Shown: piece after piece, positions 43,811 through 54,545 of the stretch
Numbering within the stretch: position 1 is the first letter of the stretch
Layout of the letters: each line of letters opens with the position of its first letter
Origin: Acanthosepion pharaonis
Lineage: Eukaryota > Mollusca > Cephalopoda > Sepiida > Sepiidae
Length of the DNA stretch: 64,000 bases
Assembly (NCBI GenBank): GCA_903632075.3
Contig: CAHIKZ030000129.1
Span: forward strand, 452,001 to 516,000
Direction: 5' to 3'
Program-made: the position numbers and the translations under genes
The notes under the pieces: model-generated
Told to the model about the DNA's origin: nothing
The model's database searches: none
Seen by the model: the letters and a program-made list of their open reading frames with translations, nothing else

Positions 43811-44810
43811 TTTTCACTTTTTAGTTTTCTTTCTTTCATTTCGTTCAGCTATTTTTCTAACATTTTACTTTCTTCTTTTTTTTATTTTTTCCTCTTTCTC
43901 ATTTTTCTGTATTTTCTACTTCTTTCTTTATTTCAATTCGTTCAGCTATTTTTCTGATGTATTCATTTCTTCTTTATTTATTTTTTTCCTATTTTACATA
44001 TTCTCTTTATTTTCTACTTTCTTTCTTTCACTTATTATTTTTTCTGGTGTATTCATTTCTTTTTTTATTCTTCGTCTTGTCCCTTTTTCGTTATATTGAG
44101 TTTTTTTTCTTTTAATTAATTCCGCTATTTTTCTGGTGATTTTTATTTCTAGTCATTTAATTCTTTTTCATTTTTTCTTTATTTTAGCCTCTTTCTTTCT
44201 TTATTCTTTTACTTGGTCTATTTTTTTGATATTTTCATTCCTTTTGTTATTCTTTTATTTTTCTTTATTTGGTGCTTCTTTCCTTTTTTCTGTTTTTTTT
44301 CCTTCATTTAACTATTTTTCTGCTTTCTTCATTACTCATTTTTTATTCTTCCTCTTAATCATATTTTTACTTTATTTTGGGCTTATCCTTTTTATTTTTA
44401 TTCCATTTAGCTTTTCCTTATATTTTCACTTCTTTTTTTTATTTTTTCTCTTTCCATTTTACATTTTTTTTTTTTTTTTTTGCTAGTGGGTTTCTATTTT
44501 TTTTTTCGTTCATTTATTTTAATTCTTTTTCATTTCTTTTTTTATTATTCATTTTTTTTCATTAATTTTACTTTATTTTGTGCTTTTTATTTGTTTTTGT
44601 TTCTTTACTTTTTATTTTTTTATTTTTCCTCGTTTTTTCTTACTATTTTATTGGTATTTTTTTCTAGATATATATATCCCTTGTCTTTCTTTTCTTTTTT
44701 CTTTATTTAATTTATTTATTCTTTTTATGGTTGCTTTTTCATTTCATTTCGTTATTTCATTCTTTTCTTTCTTCTCACTTTTTTCTATTGAATTCATAAC
44801 TGTCCTTAGT
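43811..44810. repeat. Polypyrimidine tract of 1 kb with diverged internal repeats
   Basis: Almost entirely T and C on the plus strand, with imperfect recurrence of GCTATTTTTCTGATGTATTC and CATTTCTTTATT-like units, suggesting an old tandem expansion. Long Phe-rich open frames are artefacts. Confidence 0.85.
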
Positions 44811-44844
44811 TCACTGATGCATGTAAAAATAAAGTTCTAAAAGA

Positions 44845-45270
44845 TTTTAACCTTCCTATGAATAATAATGGTATTGGTAATGGTATTGGTAATATTAGTC
44901 GTTTCCTTATAAGGAAACATTTGACATTCCTTGACTGAGTAGCCAAAGTTACTTTCGGTTGAAATTTGTTAAATCTTTCTATTAAAACAATTTTTCAGGA
45001 AAACAGGTTTCTCAAGTCCAGGAACTTTTATCACTCTATTCAGTATTGATAGAGGTTTTTTTCCTAACCTTTTGTTTAAAGCAATGTGGAGCATCAACTT
45101 CTTGATTATGTCCTTATCTTCTCTTCAAGTTCCATTTACTATCCATTTTAATTGTTACTGCCGTTGAAAATCTTCAAATGATGTAGTATCCGTTATTTGG
45201 TAAAATTCTTTGTATGTGATTCTGTAGCGTTAGTCTACGTGGTTCGTTGAAGCCATTTTTAACAGTTGAT
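44845..45270 (-). pseudogene. LINE-C 3' fragment, copy 3, with (ATTACC)n tail
   Basis: The minus strand from about 45250 reads YRITYKEFYQITDTTSFEDF, QRQQLKWIVNGT, stop, REDKDIIKKLMLHIALNKRL, VIKVPGLEKPVFLKNCFN, then CCTTATAAGGAAACGACTAA, and tandem ATTACCAATACC-type repeats at 44860-44892. A repeat-ended 3' tail is typical of several LINE clades. One stop and frameshifts. Confidence 0.72.
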
Positions 45271-45449
45271 CAATCGGTTGTGTACAGCTGACAGTTTAAA
45301 TATTTCTGAACGAGTTTTGCGTCATGTCACGACATCCGTATGAAAGTCTCGATCTGATGAATCTATTTAAGAACATGGCTCGAGTTTTCAGATTAATGTT
45401 TTGGTTTTGTAGCAATTGCCTGTGTTAGGCAAAACTAAATCTATCTCAG

Positions 45450-45700
45450 CTTATTATAATGGAACACACCTATTCTATAGTTAATAGACTCTCCCATCTA
45501 TAATAAGTAGGAGTAGTGGTAGCAGTCGCTGAGTCGCTCAGAGAGTTGGTCAGTCAGTCAGTCGATGTCGGACGACCGTTAGTCGGGTATTAAAGTATCA
45601 GCCACCACAACTAGATTACTGCGTCATTACCTATTATATCAAGTTCCTAACGTTTTGTACGTCGAACCTATTTTAGGACCGACTGAGTACAAATACAAGC
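45450..45700 (+). mobile_element. Possible LTR fragment
   Basis: TTATAATGGAACACACC, then GGTATTAAAGTATCAGCCAC and CACAACTAGATTACTGCGTC have the feel of an LTR R-U5 region and recall the TGTAATGGAA starts of the two LTR-like inserts at 12.9 and 49.2 kb. No target duplication or internal domain is visible. Confidence 0.3.
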
Positions 45701-45719
45701 CTTCACTGTGAAACCACTA

Positions 45720-46010
45720 CATAACACTTATTCTATGTTCAATTTCTTTATCTCTTATACTAAATTTGTTATAAGTGATATATACCCCGAGCTATTTGAA
45801 TGGTTTAGTATTTACTAATTCCACATCCTGATATACTTGGGGATCTGTTTGTAGCGTCTCACCTTTTTACTAACACGGTAGAGTCAATGGTATGCCCTGA
45901 TGTCTGTACCATAAGCTCGTAGAAGTGGGCTATTTTAGTACGAGTTGCACAGCCATGAATGGGAATTCCAATAATTTTGACCTTTTATTATATTTGTCTT
46001 CGTAGATGTT
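45720..46010 (-). pseudogene. LINE polymerase fragment (FKYLGV block)
   Basis: Minus strand: KGETLQTDPQVYQDVELVNT followed by KPFKYLGVYIT and RDKEIEHRISV. The FKYLG block after the RT active site, followed by a charged EI..RI stretch, is typical of RTE- and jockey-like LINEs. Short and unsupported beyond this block. Confidence 0.5.
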
Positions 46011-46134
46011 CAAATAAATAATGTTTCAATATAAGCACTAATTTCAGTATAATGTGTATTCTAACATTAGGTATGTAAATATTATATCTGTTTTAATTAA
46101 TTTCATTAGCTAAACCTTTGAAACATCTGAAGGA

Positions 46135-46300
46135 GCTTTTTTACTAAAGTTCACCCAATACTAGGCTCAAGAGCCACTGAATGGAAAAGGTTTACTGAAT
46201 TAGGTGTGTGACATGAAGAAATAGGAAGTGAAGATTATGACATGGATGATAGATACTGATTGACCCTTTACTTGAAGTGGTTAAATTTGTAATATTCGTG
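46135..46300 (-). pseudogene. LINE-A 3' tail, alternative subfamily
   Basis: The plus strand GTTCACCCAATACTAGGCTC followed by AAGAGCCACTGAATGG is the reverse of the tail seen at 13.64 kb and shared with 18.5 kb. Only 3' UTR sequence is left. Confidence 0.6.
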
Positions 46301-46324
46301 GAATATTTGTAGATTGTAGGAATT

Positions 46325-46545
46325 TTGGGGAGATAATAATGGTTACTAATTAACCCATAACTGGGGGAGAAGATGTGGATTCATACCTTTCCCAAGGGTA
46401 TTTGATTTAAGTGAATATAACGAACTCAACGGGAATTGTAACTCGGCTCTCTGATTAACACTTGCGAGCAATTATCCATTACATCACCCGCACATCCAAG
46501 CTTAGAGCACCTGGTATCCCCAAGCCATCTACCATCTCTTACCTT
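46325..46545 (-). mobile_element. SINE with 5S-like and tRNA-like head, copy 2
   Basis: Minus strand: GGCTTGGGGATACCAGGTGC plus TCTAAGCTT (46508-46536) resembles the 3' end of 5S rRNA. It joins GGATGTGCGGGTGATGTAAT (A-box-like), GAGCCGAGTTACAATTCC (B-box-like), a body with TCTTCTCCCCCAGTTATGGG, and the tail. Same order as copies at 11345-11570 and 58653-58960. Confidence 0.82.
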
Positions 46546-46879
46546 TGGGAAAGTTACGAAACTATCTCGTACACCCAAAATTCTCAAAAAATTGTTTATG
46601 CAATATTCACTTTAAAAGGAACTATTCTAACAATTCATAATATTTCGGCTTTAAATAACCTACAATGGTTTGATAACCCATAAAAAACAAATCAAACGAT
46701 CGTCTGTCATACATTTTCCCAATTCCTTACCTTTTTCTCAGTCAGAACGGAATTGTTTCCTGCTGTAATTGTGTTGGGAATCGGGTACTTTGATCCTTTT
46801 TTTTTAAACCGTTTCACTCGTTTTCATATCTTAAATTCATAAAGTCTAGGTACAATAGCGGAAAGTTTATTAAAACAAT
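46546..46879. other. No feature recognised
   Basis: AT-rich unique DNA. Confidence 0.45.
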
Positions 46880-47960
46880 TACTATGAAAGTATTTATAAA
46901 AAAGGGCACAGGGAAGCTACGGTACGGCAGTGGAAAAGAAACTGAAGTTGGGATGCCAGGTCAGGACCAATAACATTGCAGATTTTTTTATATTTTATCA
47001 AGAAACTCTGAATATATAGTAGGATCACCAGCCCAGATGTGGCAGCAATATTCAAAACAAGGACGAATGGTAGACTTATAAATATCTAAGATAAATTCTG
47101 TAGAAAAAAATTATCTAGCACGACATAGCAAACAAATTTTCTTAGCTACAGACACAGCAATTAATTCAATATACACTTTCCACTTCATATCAGCTGAAAA
47201 TGTTAGTCCAAAAAAGCCACATTGAGTCACACTCCTGGAGGTTAGCATCAGACATGCTGATTAAAGTTAAAAATTGTTCTCTCAGATGATTAAATGAGAG
47301 CAGCTTTGTTTTTGAGGCGTTAAAATTAACAAGCCACTCTTTGCCAAATTTAACAACAGATTGTAGGTCATTTTTTAGATCAGCTGCAAATTTAAACTCA
47401 TCGAGTGATCAGACAATATTAAGACAGGAGTAAATTATTGTGTCATCAACATAGACACTGAATTGAGAACTGACGACATCAGGAAGGTCATTTATGAAAA
47501 TTAGCTACAACGTATGTCCAAAGATAGAATCCTAGGGAACACCTGCAAAAAGAACTAGAAGTGCTAAAAGATCTAAATTCCGTAACCTTTCAACTTATGA
47601 AGACTAGTATTCCAAAACCTGTCAAAAGCTTTCGAGATATCCAAAGCAACAGACTAAGCCTCACCATTCTTATCTAACGCTTGATATGTTCTTTCAGCAT
47701 TAATCGTTAACGCATCATCAGTTGACCTAGAGAAGCGAAAGCCATATTGCTTATCTGAAAGAAGACCGTGCGATGTGAGATGCTTAACCAATTAATTAGA
47801 GCCTCTAGTACTTTTCCAACAAGTGGTAGAAAACTAATCTGCCGATAGTTAGAATAATCAGATGGTTCGCCCAAGTTTTTAAAGACTGGAACTACAGAAG
47901 TGGTTTTCCAACAAGCAGGGAATCAAGAATCAGTAAATCATTTATTGTATGGTTTAGAGA
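46880..47960 (-). pseudogene. CR1/jockey-like LINE reverse transcriptase, minus strand
   Basis: The minus strand from about 47910 reads CWKTTSVVPVFKNLGEPSDY, SNYRQISFLPLVGKVLEALI, LLSDKQYGFRFSRSTDDALT, SVALDISKAFDRFW (first catalytic Asp), LHKLKGYGI, and the intact catalytic box QFSVYVDDTIIYSCL near 47440. It continues with SGLLILTPQKQS-like and downstream LINE-A-like blocks. This is the most complete RT palm in the window and keeps all catalytic Asp, but it has several stops and frameshifts and no endonuclease. Its 5' end is cut by a microsatellite at about 47985. Confidence 0.83.
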
Positions 47961-47985
47961 GAACGGGAGACTGTTCAGGAATACG

Positions 47986-48095
<110 letters not shown>

Positions 48096-48229
48096 GCAAA
48101 AATAACGCATGAGGTAGATAGGACCACACGGAGCAGTAGAATGGCCATCTTGTAGTTTGTACTGAAAGATCTTGTTTCCAGGCTCAGACCGAAAATAAAT
48201 CTTGAATTAAAACGAGCAAATTTCTGATA

Positions 48230-48472
48230 AATTATCTTATATTAATGTAGAATTGTGTTAAATGGTTTGTAGAAGTGTTGAAGATAGGGTCCAGCATTGA
48301 ATTGAATATGACATGAAGGGGAGCATTTTGAACATATTAATTAGTTTGTTAATCATAACAAATCATTTTGTTTTGATGTGAAAATACTTATACATATTTT
48401 TAAACTAGTGTAGTTTATTTTGTGTTTAAGAAAATTTAATAAATAAAAAGGATGTTACTTTTACCGCACACC

Positions 48473-48478
<6 letters not shown>
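48230..48478 (+). mobile_element. Tc1/mariner remnant: transposase C-terminus and right terminal repeat
   Basis: The plus strand reads CRSVEDRVQH, stop, IEYDMKGSILNILI, like the C-terminus of mariner-type transposases (CRSV..R...CI...G.HIEHLL). About 170 bp later comes TTACTTTTACCGCACACCCT followed by GTATA, a plausible terminal inverted repeat at a TA target; a (TA)n array follows. The left end and the catalytic domain are not found. Confidence 0.5.
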
Positions 48479-48559
<81 letters not shown>

Positions 48560-48663
48560 GATGCCGAGAAAAGTTAGTCTTTAGTATAAATGAATCCACC
48601 AGCAATGGTGTGCCAGACGAACTTTCTAAAACGTGTGTGTACATCTATGCATGGATATTCACA

Positions 48664-48710
<47 letters not shown>
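48473..48710. repeat. (TA)n-(GA)n array and a further (TA)n array
   Basis: TA (48474-48514), GA (to about 48560), unique DNA, then TA at about 48667-48709. Confidence 0.95.
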
Positions 48711-48713
<3 letters not shown>

Positions 48714-49139
48714 GGCAAACCATATACTTTGCAACATGAATTCGTGCAAACATGTTTTAGTAAAACCGAATAAGGTCAGTTTGTTCAAATTTTATATTTT
48801 ACAGTTTACTTTTAAGTTGTCACATATCTAGATATTTTTTATGTATGAAAACATGAATAAAAATCTTATTGTTTTAAAAATTAAATATCATCCATCTTGT
48901 CTCAGAAACGTACATAATATTATATGTCAGACACGAGTAAATGTACGTAAATGTATTTGAACAGATTTGCCTCGCAATTTATGAGTCGAGTATTTTTCTC
49001 CCTTTTGTTAAATGCCAGACTCACCCTTCATAACCAATTTTTGCTCATGATGCACTTCTTTAAGCAGTTTAACACAAACGTTTTTTACTTTAATCTTTTT
49101 CTTATTTGTCCTTGTATTAGTGTCATTAATTCTTATCGT
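48711..49139. other. No feature recognised
   Basis: AT-rich unique DNA. Confidence 0.45.
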
Positions 49140-49640
49140 AAGTTTTCAATTTTGAACGTAACGGTTATCTACGCGGAAAGCAAGTCGAGTTCAATTCCGT
49201 CTTAGTCTGTTACATTCACTTTCTCGCAAATTCTCTGCTGTAATGGAATGTCCCAGTCTCCCTATCGCCTATTGTGGACTGATTATATCAGTTGATATAT
49301 ATAGTGTGCATAGGATATACCTGGTGACTTTGCTTCGGGAATTACTAGAATGCTAACCGATTCCTTGTTTTTCAGTAGTGTATTCTCTTTTACAATAAAC
49401 CTCTCTTTCTTTCATTTACACCTGTGTTGCTGTTTCTTTCACTCGAGTGTCACCTTTGACTGTTTGTAATCTCTTTAAGGATACAGTATCCTCTTAGAAA
49501 AACATTAATATATTTCTTCTCCCCCAGCTACGGGTTAAATAGCAATATAGAGTAGGCTCTAGATTTTAATTTCAGACAGTTTAGAAGAAGGACTGCTCTG
49601 ATGTCGAAAACGTAATCGGAAATCACAGCATTAGCCTTCG
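49140..49640 (+). mobile_element. tRNA-derived SINE split by an LTR-like insert
   Basis: The head ATTTTGAACGTAACGGTTAT (A-box-like) and AAGTCGAGTTCAATTCCGTC (B-box-like) lead into GTTACATTCACTTTCTCGCA. After the insert the SINE body resumes with TATCCTCTTAGAAAAAC and CTTCTCCCCCAGCTACGGGT. The collinear SINE at 62726-62880 and the one at 58653-58960 are uninterrupted here, which defines the insertion. Confidence 0.75.
49242..49488 (+). mobile_element. Solo-LTR-like insert in a SINE
   Basis: It starts TGTAATGGAATGTCCCAGTC, has AATAAACCTCTCTTTCTTTC about two thirds along (candidate polyadenylation signal), and ends GGATACA. The start and the AATAAACC block match the insert at 12946-13210 (minus), so both belong to one LTR family. 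No coding sequence. Confidence 0.6.
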
Positions 49641-49870
49641 CAAGAACAATCATGGCAATACAGAAATAATAAAGTAAAGAAATCTGTTGAGCTATGATCG
49701 CCTAGCACTTGAATGGACACAGTCTTAAAAAATGGTTTTGAACAAGTTTCCATGTGTCCCTCTAACAGGCCTTTGATACTGAGTTAATTTTCCTCTTTAA
49801 CTGCACTCTATTCAGATGTATTTACGTATGTATGCTTTTGGTGTTTTTCAGTAAGACTAATTATTAGTAA

Positions 49871-50140
49871 GCTTATCTCGCAGGCTGTTGGGAATATAGT
49901 AATTTAATTCATCACTGGGCGTCTCACTATATTCATCCTGCCTCACGCCTAGCTAAAGTTAGTAACTTTCAACAAGGTGCCTACAGCAAAACGATGATTA
50001 ACAAACTATCTGAGGAAACTTTTGCTGGTAGAATTTGCTCGATATTTCATGGACATTTTGCTATTACGAGGAGATATCGAAATGTTTTCAAAATTACTCA
50101 TCTTCTAAATCCTAAACAAATGAACAAACAACTGTTTTTA
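49871..50140 (+). other. Unrecognised open frame of about 90 codons
   Basis: An uninterrupted plus-strand frame from 49871 encodes AYLAGCWEYSNLIHHWASHY, IHPASRLAKVSNFQQGAYSK, TMINKLSEETFAGRICSIFH and GHFAITRRYRNVFKITH, with mixed composition and no low-complexity bias. A TAA lies just upstream (49868-49870) and the frame later enters a (TA)n array. The composition looks like real protein, unlike most frames here, but I cannot assign a family. It may be a transposon fragment or an old exon. Confidence 0.35.
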
Positions 50141-50148
50141 GTTATGTT

Positions 50149-50186
<38 letters not shown>

Positions 50187-51470
50187 AATATAGTACTATG
50201 TATAATATTTACAATATATACAAACATAAATTTCACCATTATACAGTGTTCAACTACTATTAATGTTAGCAGGAGCAAAATTCAAATAAAAAAATGAAAT
50301 TTTTGACAACAAACAATATTTGTCAACAAACGGTTAAATTAAGGAAAAAGCGTTCAATACATTTTTCCAAAAATCGAAAATATAGATCAATTTAAGACAA
50401 AATATTTAGAAAATTAACCTTCCTACTACCACGGTTTCTTCCAATTATGCCCTAAAATTAGATATTCTATCCAAAACACTCTTATATACATAACCATGCC
50501 GTTGGTAAAGGGGAGAAAGAAAGGAGTGAAGAGAGAGAAAGGAAAAATGACATATTTTATATAAATATCCCTACACGGATTATATATAATCATCGCAAAA
50601 GCCATGGTAACACAAAGCTAATAGAGAAGAACAAAGATCTAAGAGTGGGTTGATTTAAAATTAGGTACCTTCACTAATTCAGTTTAAAATGGATTTTTAA
50701 AAATAAAAAAGCTTTCATTTTAGCTTCATCTGAAGGTTAAAGGATTTAAAATTTACTATTGCCAGTAAGCAAAATACTCTGTGGTGTATTTGAAACAGAA
50801 ATTACATTGGTCGGAATCGATTTTTTTTAATAAAATTGATAAAAACGGCAATTTCGACACATTTATAAACAAAAGTTAATTCTCGGTTTTAAAAACCTTG
50901 CAAAAATAAAATTTATATTTCTGAAATGTTATTTGAGAAAAATTAGCAAATTTAAAGTAAAATTAATCTGATTTGAAACAAATATTACTTACTTATAGCA
51001 TAAAATGTTTTATACAAGCATTTCTTAACCACGGGTTCATGTTAAAAGATTTATTGACAGCTCTATGAACGTGGAACGATTTTGCAAAAAAAGTTTGGTG
51101 ATTTAAATTCTTCAAAATATTCTGCTTTTAACTAATATAGTTACTAAAACTTATAACGTGGAATTTCCCGAGTTTTCATAAAATTAACTAAGTTTGTGAA
51201 ATAAACTAAAAATAAATAAATAAATAAAATATTTAAAAAATAATTTCATTCATTTGTGAATAAGTCCTGAAAAATTTATTAAAATCCGACAATTATTTGA
51301 TTTTTGCATCAATTTCCAACTTAATGTGTCCGTCACTGCAAAAAAGAGGCTAAAATTTGCTATGCTTAACGTTAGTACATCCGCTGATTCAAGAATATCA
51401 AAGATTTTGACGATAAAACTATGTTTTCATTACGTTTCGAGCATGTATTCATCACGGTATGCTGATTTTT
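50141..51470. other. (TA)n run, then 1.2 kb AT-rich DNA without a gene
   Basis: Short TA array at about 50154-50183; the remainder is AT-rich and unassigned. Confidence 0.55.
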
Positions 51471-51520
51471 TAGCTATTTCGTAGAGGCACCTATTCTAAA
51501 ACCATCAAACACCAACGGAA

Positions 51521-51807
<287 letters not shown>

Positions 51808-51834
51808 GTTTCAATTCTATGTAAAGCAGGAGTG

Positions 51835-52380
51835 TCACTAGTACGCAAGGAGTTGCAGAGAGTGTAAGTAAGGGAATAGGCTGGGTATATATGGGGGGGT
51901 GGAAAGGATAAAAAGAAGAACGGAGGAGGATAAAACGAAGATCGGAGGATCAAGGCTTCAGAAGATGTCGACTGACATTACATTTAAATTTTTGAATATT
52001 ATAGTTATGAGGGAAGCAGTTAAAAAGAAGGGAGTTCCACTGCCGGGAAGTGCGAGAGTAGAGGAGGTGGTTATATTTAACTGTTTTGAAAGTAAAAGGG
52101 CGGGGCCAAGATGCCATCATTGTACCACGCTTAAATTCATGCAGTCTAGAACCTCGAGATGAACAGTGGGGGCACCAGACCATATATGGCAACAGTATTC
52201 AATGCAAGGACAAATGTTAGATTTGTAGATGTGAAGGATGGTCTCAGACGAGAAAAACCTTCTGGCGCGACACAAAGAACCAACTTTGCGGTAGATGCAG
52301 CTATTGATTCAATGTGATTGTTCCACTTCAGGTCAGTTGAAAACTTGAGGCCAAGAAGGCGAGAAAGAGAAAGAATTAAT
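51835..52380 (-). pseudogene. LINE-A C-terminus and 3' end, minus strand
   Basis: Reading from about 52375: SRLLGLKFSTDLKWNNHIES, IAASTAKLV, then (other frame) SSRGSRLHEFKRGTMMASWP, PFTFKTVKYNHLLYSRTSRQ, WNSLLFNCFPHNYNIQKFKC, NVSRHLL, stop. The 3' UTR ends with CCTTGCGTACTAGTGACACT. It is the counterpart of 25.1-25.85 kb and is 5'-truncated with frameshifts. Confidence 0.82.
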
Positions 52381-52398
52381 ACAAGTAATAATAATCAC

Positions 52399-52404
<6 letters not shown>

Positions 52405-52434
<30 letters not shown>

Positions 52435-52624
52435 CACGCATACAAGTTTGGTGAAATGCCAACAAAAATTAATTGTTAATTTTTTCTTTATTTTATAGAA
52501 AAATAGAGGACGTGTGTGTGTGTGTGTGTGTGTGCGCGTGTTTTTGTGTTTGTGTGTGCGTGAGCCTCAAAGGATTAAAAATAGAGAATTAGTATATGTA
52601 TGTGTGTGTCTGCGTGTTTCTGTA

Positions 52625-52660
<36 letters not shown>

Positions 52661-52729
52661 CCTCAAGAGATTAAAAATAGACAATTTTGCGCGAGAGAGG
52701 GGAAAAATTTTAAGTGATGGAAAGAGGGA

Positions 52730-52770
<41 letters not shown>

Positions 52771-52800
52771 CCTCAAGGGATATACACATATACACCTTTC
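52405..52800. repeat. (GA)n and (GT)n arrays separated by a recurring GAGCCTCAA module
   Basis: GA repeats at about 52405-52431; GT-rich arrays at about 52513-52562, 52629-52657 and 52738-52767. Each GT array ends in GTGTGAGCCTCAA followed by a GATT/GATA variant and, twice, TTAAAAATAGA-AATT, so the unit (about 110 bp) is itself tandemly repeated three times. Confidence 0.85.
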
Positions 52801-53094
52801 TTTTGCCAATTACTTTTTTTTACAGTTTTCTCGAACAAATTCACAGGTAAAATAATGAATAAAAAATAGATAAGTATAAATAAATTTCATAAAAAAAAAA
52901 ACGAAAAGTTTACATACCCAGTGTTATGTATTTTTTTCTTTTTCGCTTTTTCAGACTCGATATTCGACTCTTTCATGCAGTTTTGAGGAGAGAAATAAAA
53001 ATTAAATAAAGAAAAGAACGACTTCGCCTTTACTTTTCTCTTCAGCTCGTTTCTTTCTTTTTTCTTCTTTCTTGTCGCAAATCATTTGAAAAGC
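52801..53094. other. No gene; T-rich and A-rich runs
   Basis: Nothing assignable. Confidence 0.5.
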
Positions 53095-53104
53095 AGACGA
53101 CAAT

Positions 53105-53160
53105 TTCTGCGCGTCACGTGACCTTCCGCGCGTCACGTGATTTTGCGTTCAATGGTCTCT
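53105..53160. promoter_or_regulatory. Paired TCACGTGA motifs in a CpG-rich patch
   Basis: GCGCGTCACGTGACC and GCGCGTCACGTGATT occur about 20 bp apart, each with a palindromic TCACGTGA core (E-box, the site type of bHLH-zip factors such as USF or MITF/TFEB). CGs are locally frequent in an otherwise CpG-poor window, and an inverted CCAAT-like CAATGG follows. It could be a regulatory site; no transcript or exon is identified nearby, so function is inference. Confidence 0.35.
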
Positions 53161-53362
53161 TACGCCCAAAATCAAAGGTAGGAAACTTTTTCTGATATTA
53201 TTTTCTCTTTCAGCTTTGAACCGCTCAAAATCAAAGTTTAAATCTATCAGAATGTTAGTATCATGTACATGTACTATATAGTATGCATATGCTTCGAACT
53301 TTGTGTTTGTTTCCGTCCGTGCATGTCTCTTTATCTCCGTCCCCTATATAAATTGATCTTCT

Positions 53363-53365
53363 ATC

Positions 53366-53439
<74 letters not shown>

Positions 53440-53480
53440 CTGTATTATTATTATTATTAAAATTATTATTATTATTATAG
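53363..53480. repeat. (ATT)n-(AGT)n-(ATT)n compound microsatellite
   Basis: ATT units, then TAG units (about 53397-53438), then ATT units. Confidence 0.97.
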
Positions 53481-54179
53481 TTGCTGCACTGGAATTGAAA
53501 GAGAATGTTTTTTGAGGCACTGAAAAATTAAAAGATTTTATTATATTTAAATGAATAAATAAAGTTTAAATATGTATTATTAAAAAATTAAAGGCTTAAA
53601 TTTTAAATGATAGATTAATTTTAAATTAATTTTAATTAAACAGTACGAACCATTTTACTAATATTGTAATTAATATTTTCCTCTAAATGTTGAATCGCAA
53701 ATGTAAATTGAAAATAATATATATATATAAACAATTTGTTGAATTGTTTTTAACTAATAATAGAATTACTTTTATTTTATTATATTTTTTATTTATAATA
53801 TATGTGATAAATTGCATTTTTTTTATTGTGGACAAACATCACAATTATTATGATAAATCGTAATAATTATTGTTATAAAACATTAAAATCGTTACAGTTA
53901 TTATAATGGAACGAATGAAGCGTAATACAGCTTCTACCGTCACGTGTTTTATCAAGAGTCACGGCCTCTGAGAGAAAACTAAATTAGTGTCGAAAAATAT
54001 GCTACTTGTATTGCTCCCTCAATTAATGAGAGTGAATATGGACAACAGATGATTCCAAAGTATTGTCCACCTGAAAAAAAAGCGTACTAATAAGCAAAAG
54101 AAATTAAAAATGAGTAAAGCATCAGCTCTCAGCTGATGACACAATCATTTAATTCTGTAGTAGTAAGTTTGAGCAGTTT
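53481..54179. other. About 700 bp AT-rich DNA, no gene
   Basis: No supported feature. Confidence 0.5.
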
Positions 54180-54545
54180 GATAAGGTCAGTTGGCAGCTG
54201 ACCTCAAAAATGATTTACATTTTATTGTTAACTGGAACAATGAACGGCTTCTTAATTCTAACGCCTTCACAACGAAACTGTTCTCTTTTATTCGTCTCCG
54301 AGAGAACCCTTTTATCTTTCATAAGAATGGCTGATGCTAACCTCCAGTCATCTTTGACCTTCAAAAATGTAAACGCAATGTCCATGGTTATCTTCTGTCT
54401 TCTTAATTCTTGTTTTTTTTTTTCTTTTTTAGTGTGCTCTCTCCTTAATAGGGTTTTTTCTCATATTATCTAACACACTTTAACTCCTTGCGTCTTAGTG
54501 GCTTTATTGTTTTGCTTTGGGTAAAATTATTTTAAGAAATGAACT
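54180..54545 (+). pseudogene. LINE-A fragment with internal deletion
   Basis: Reading frames on the plus strand give LAADLKNDLHFIVNWNNERL, LNSNAFTTKLFSFIRLRENP and then, after a deletion, DLQKCKRN-like sequence (DLQKFKCN at the C-terminus elsewhere). The 3' tail CTCCTTGCGTCTTAGTGGCT to GGGTAAAATTATTTTAAGAA ends near 54540. The post-RT region is therefore fused to the extreme C-terminus with about 1 kb missing. Confidence 0.7.

Noticed and set aside
43719..44840. Series of Phe/Leu/Ser-rich open frames that look like multi-span membrane proteins (also at 7960-8316, 28232-29092, 29678-30263, 31695-32200)
   Set aside because: They come from T/C-rich low-complexity DNA. Overlapping frames all look equally hydrophobic, as expected from composition alone.
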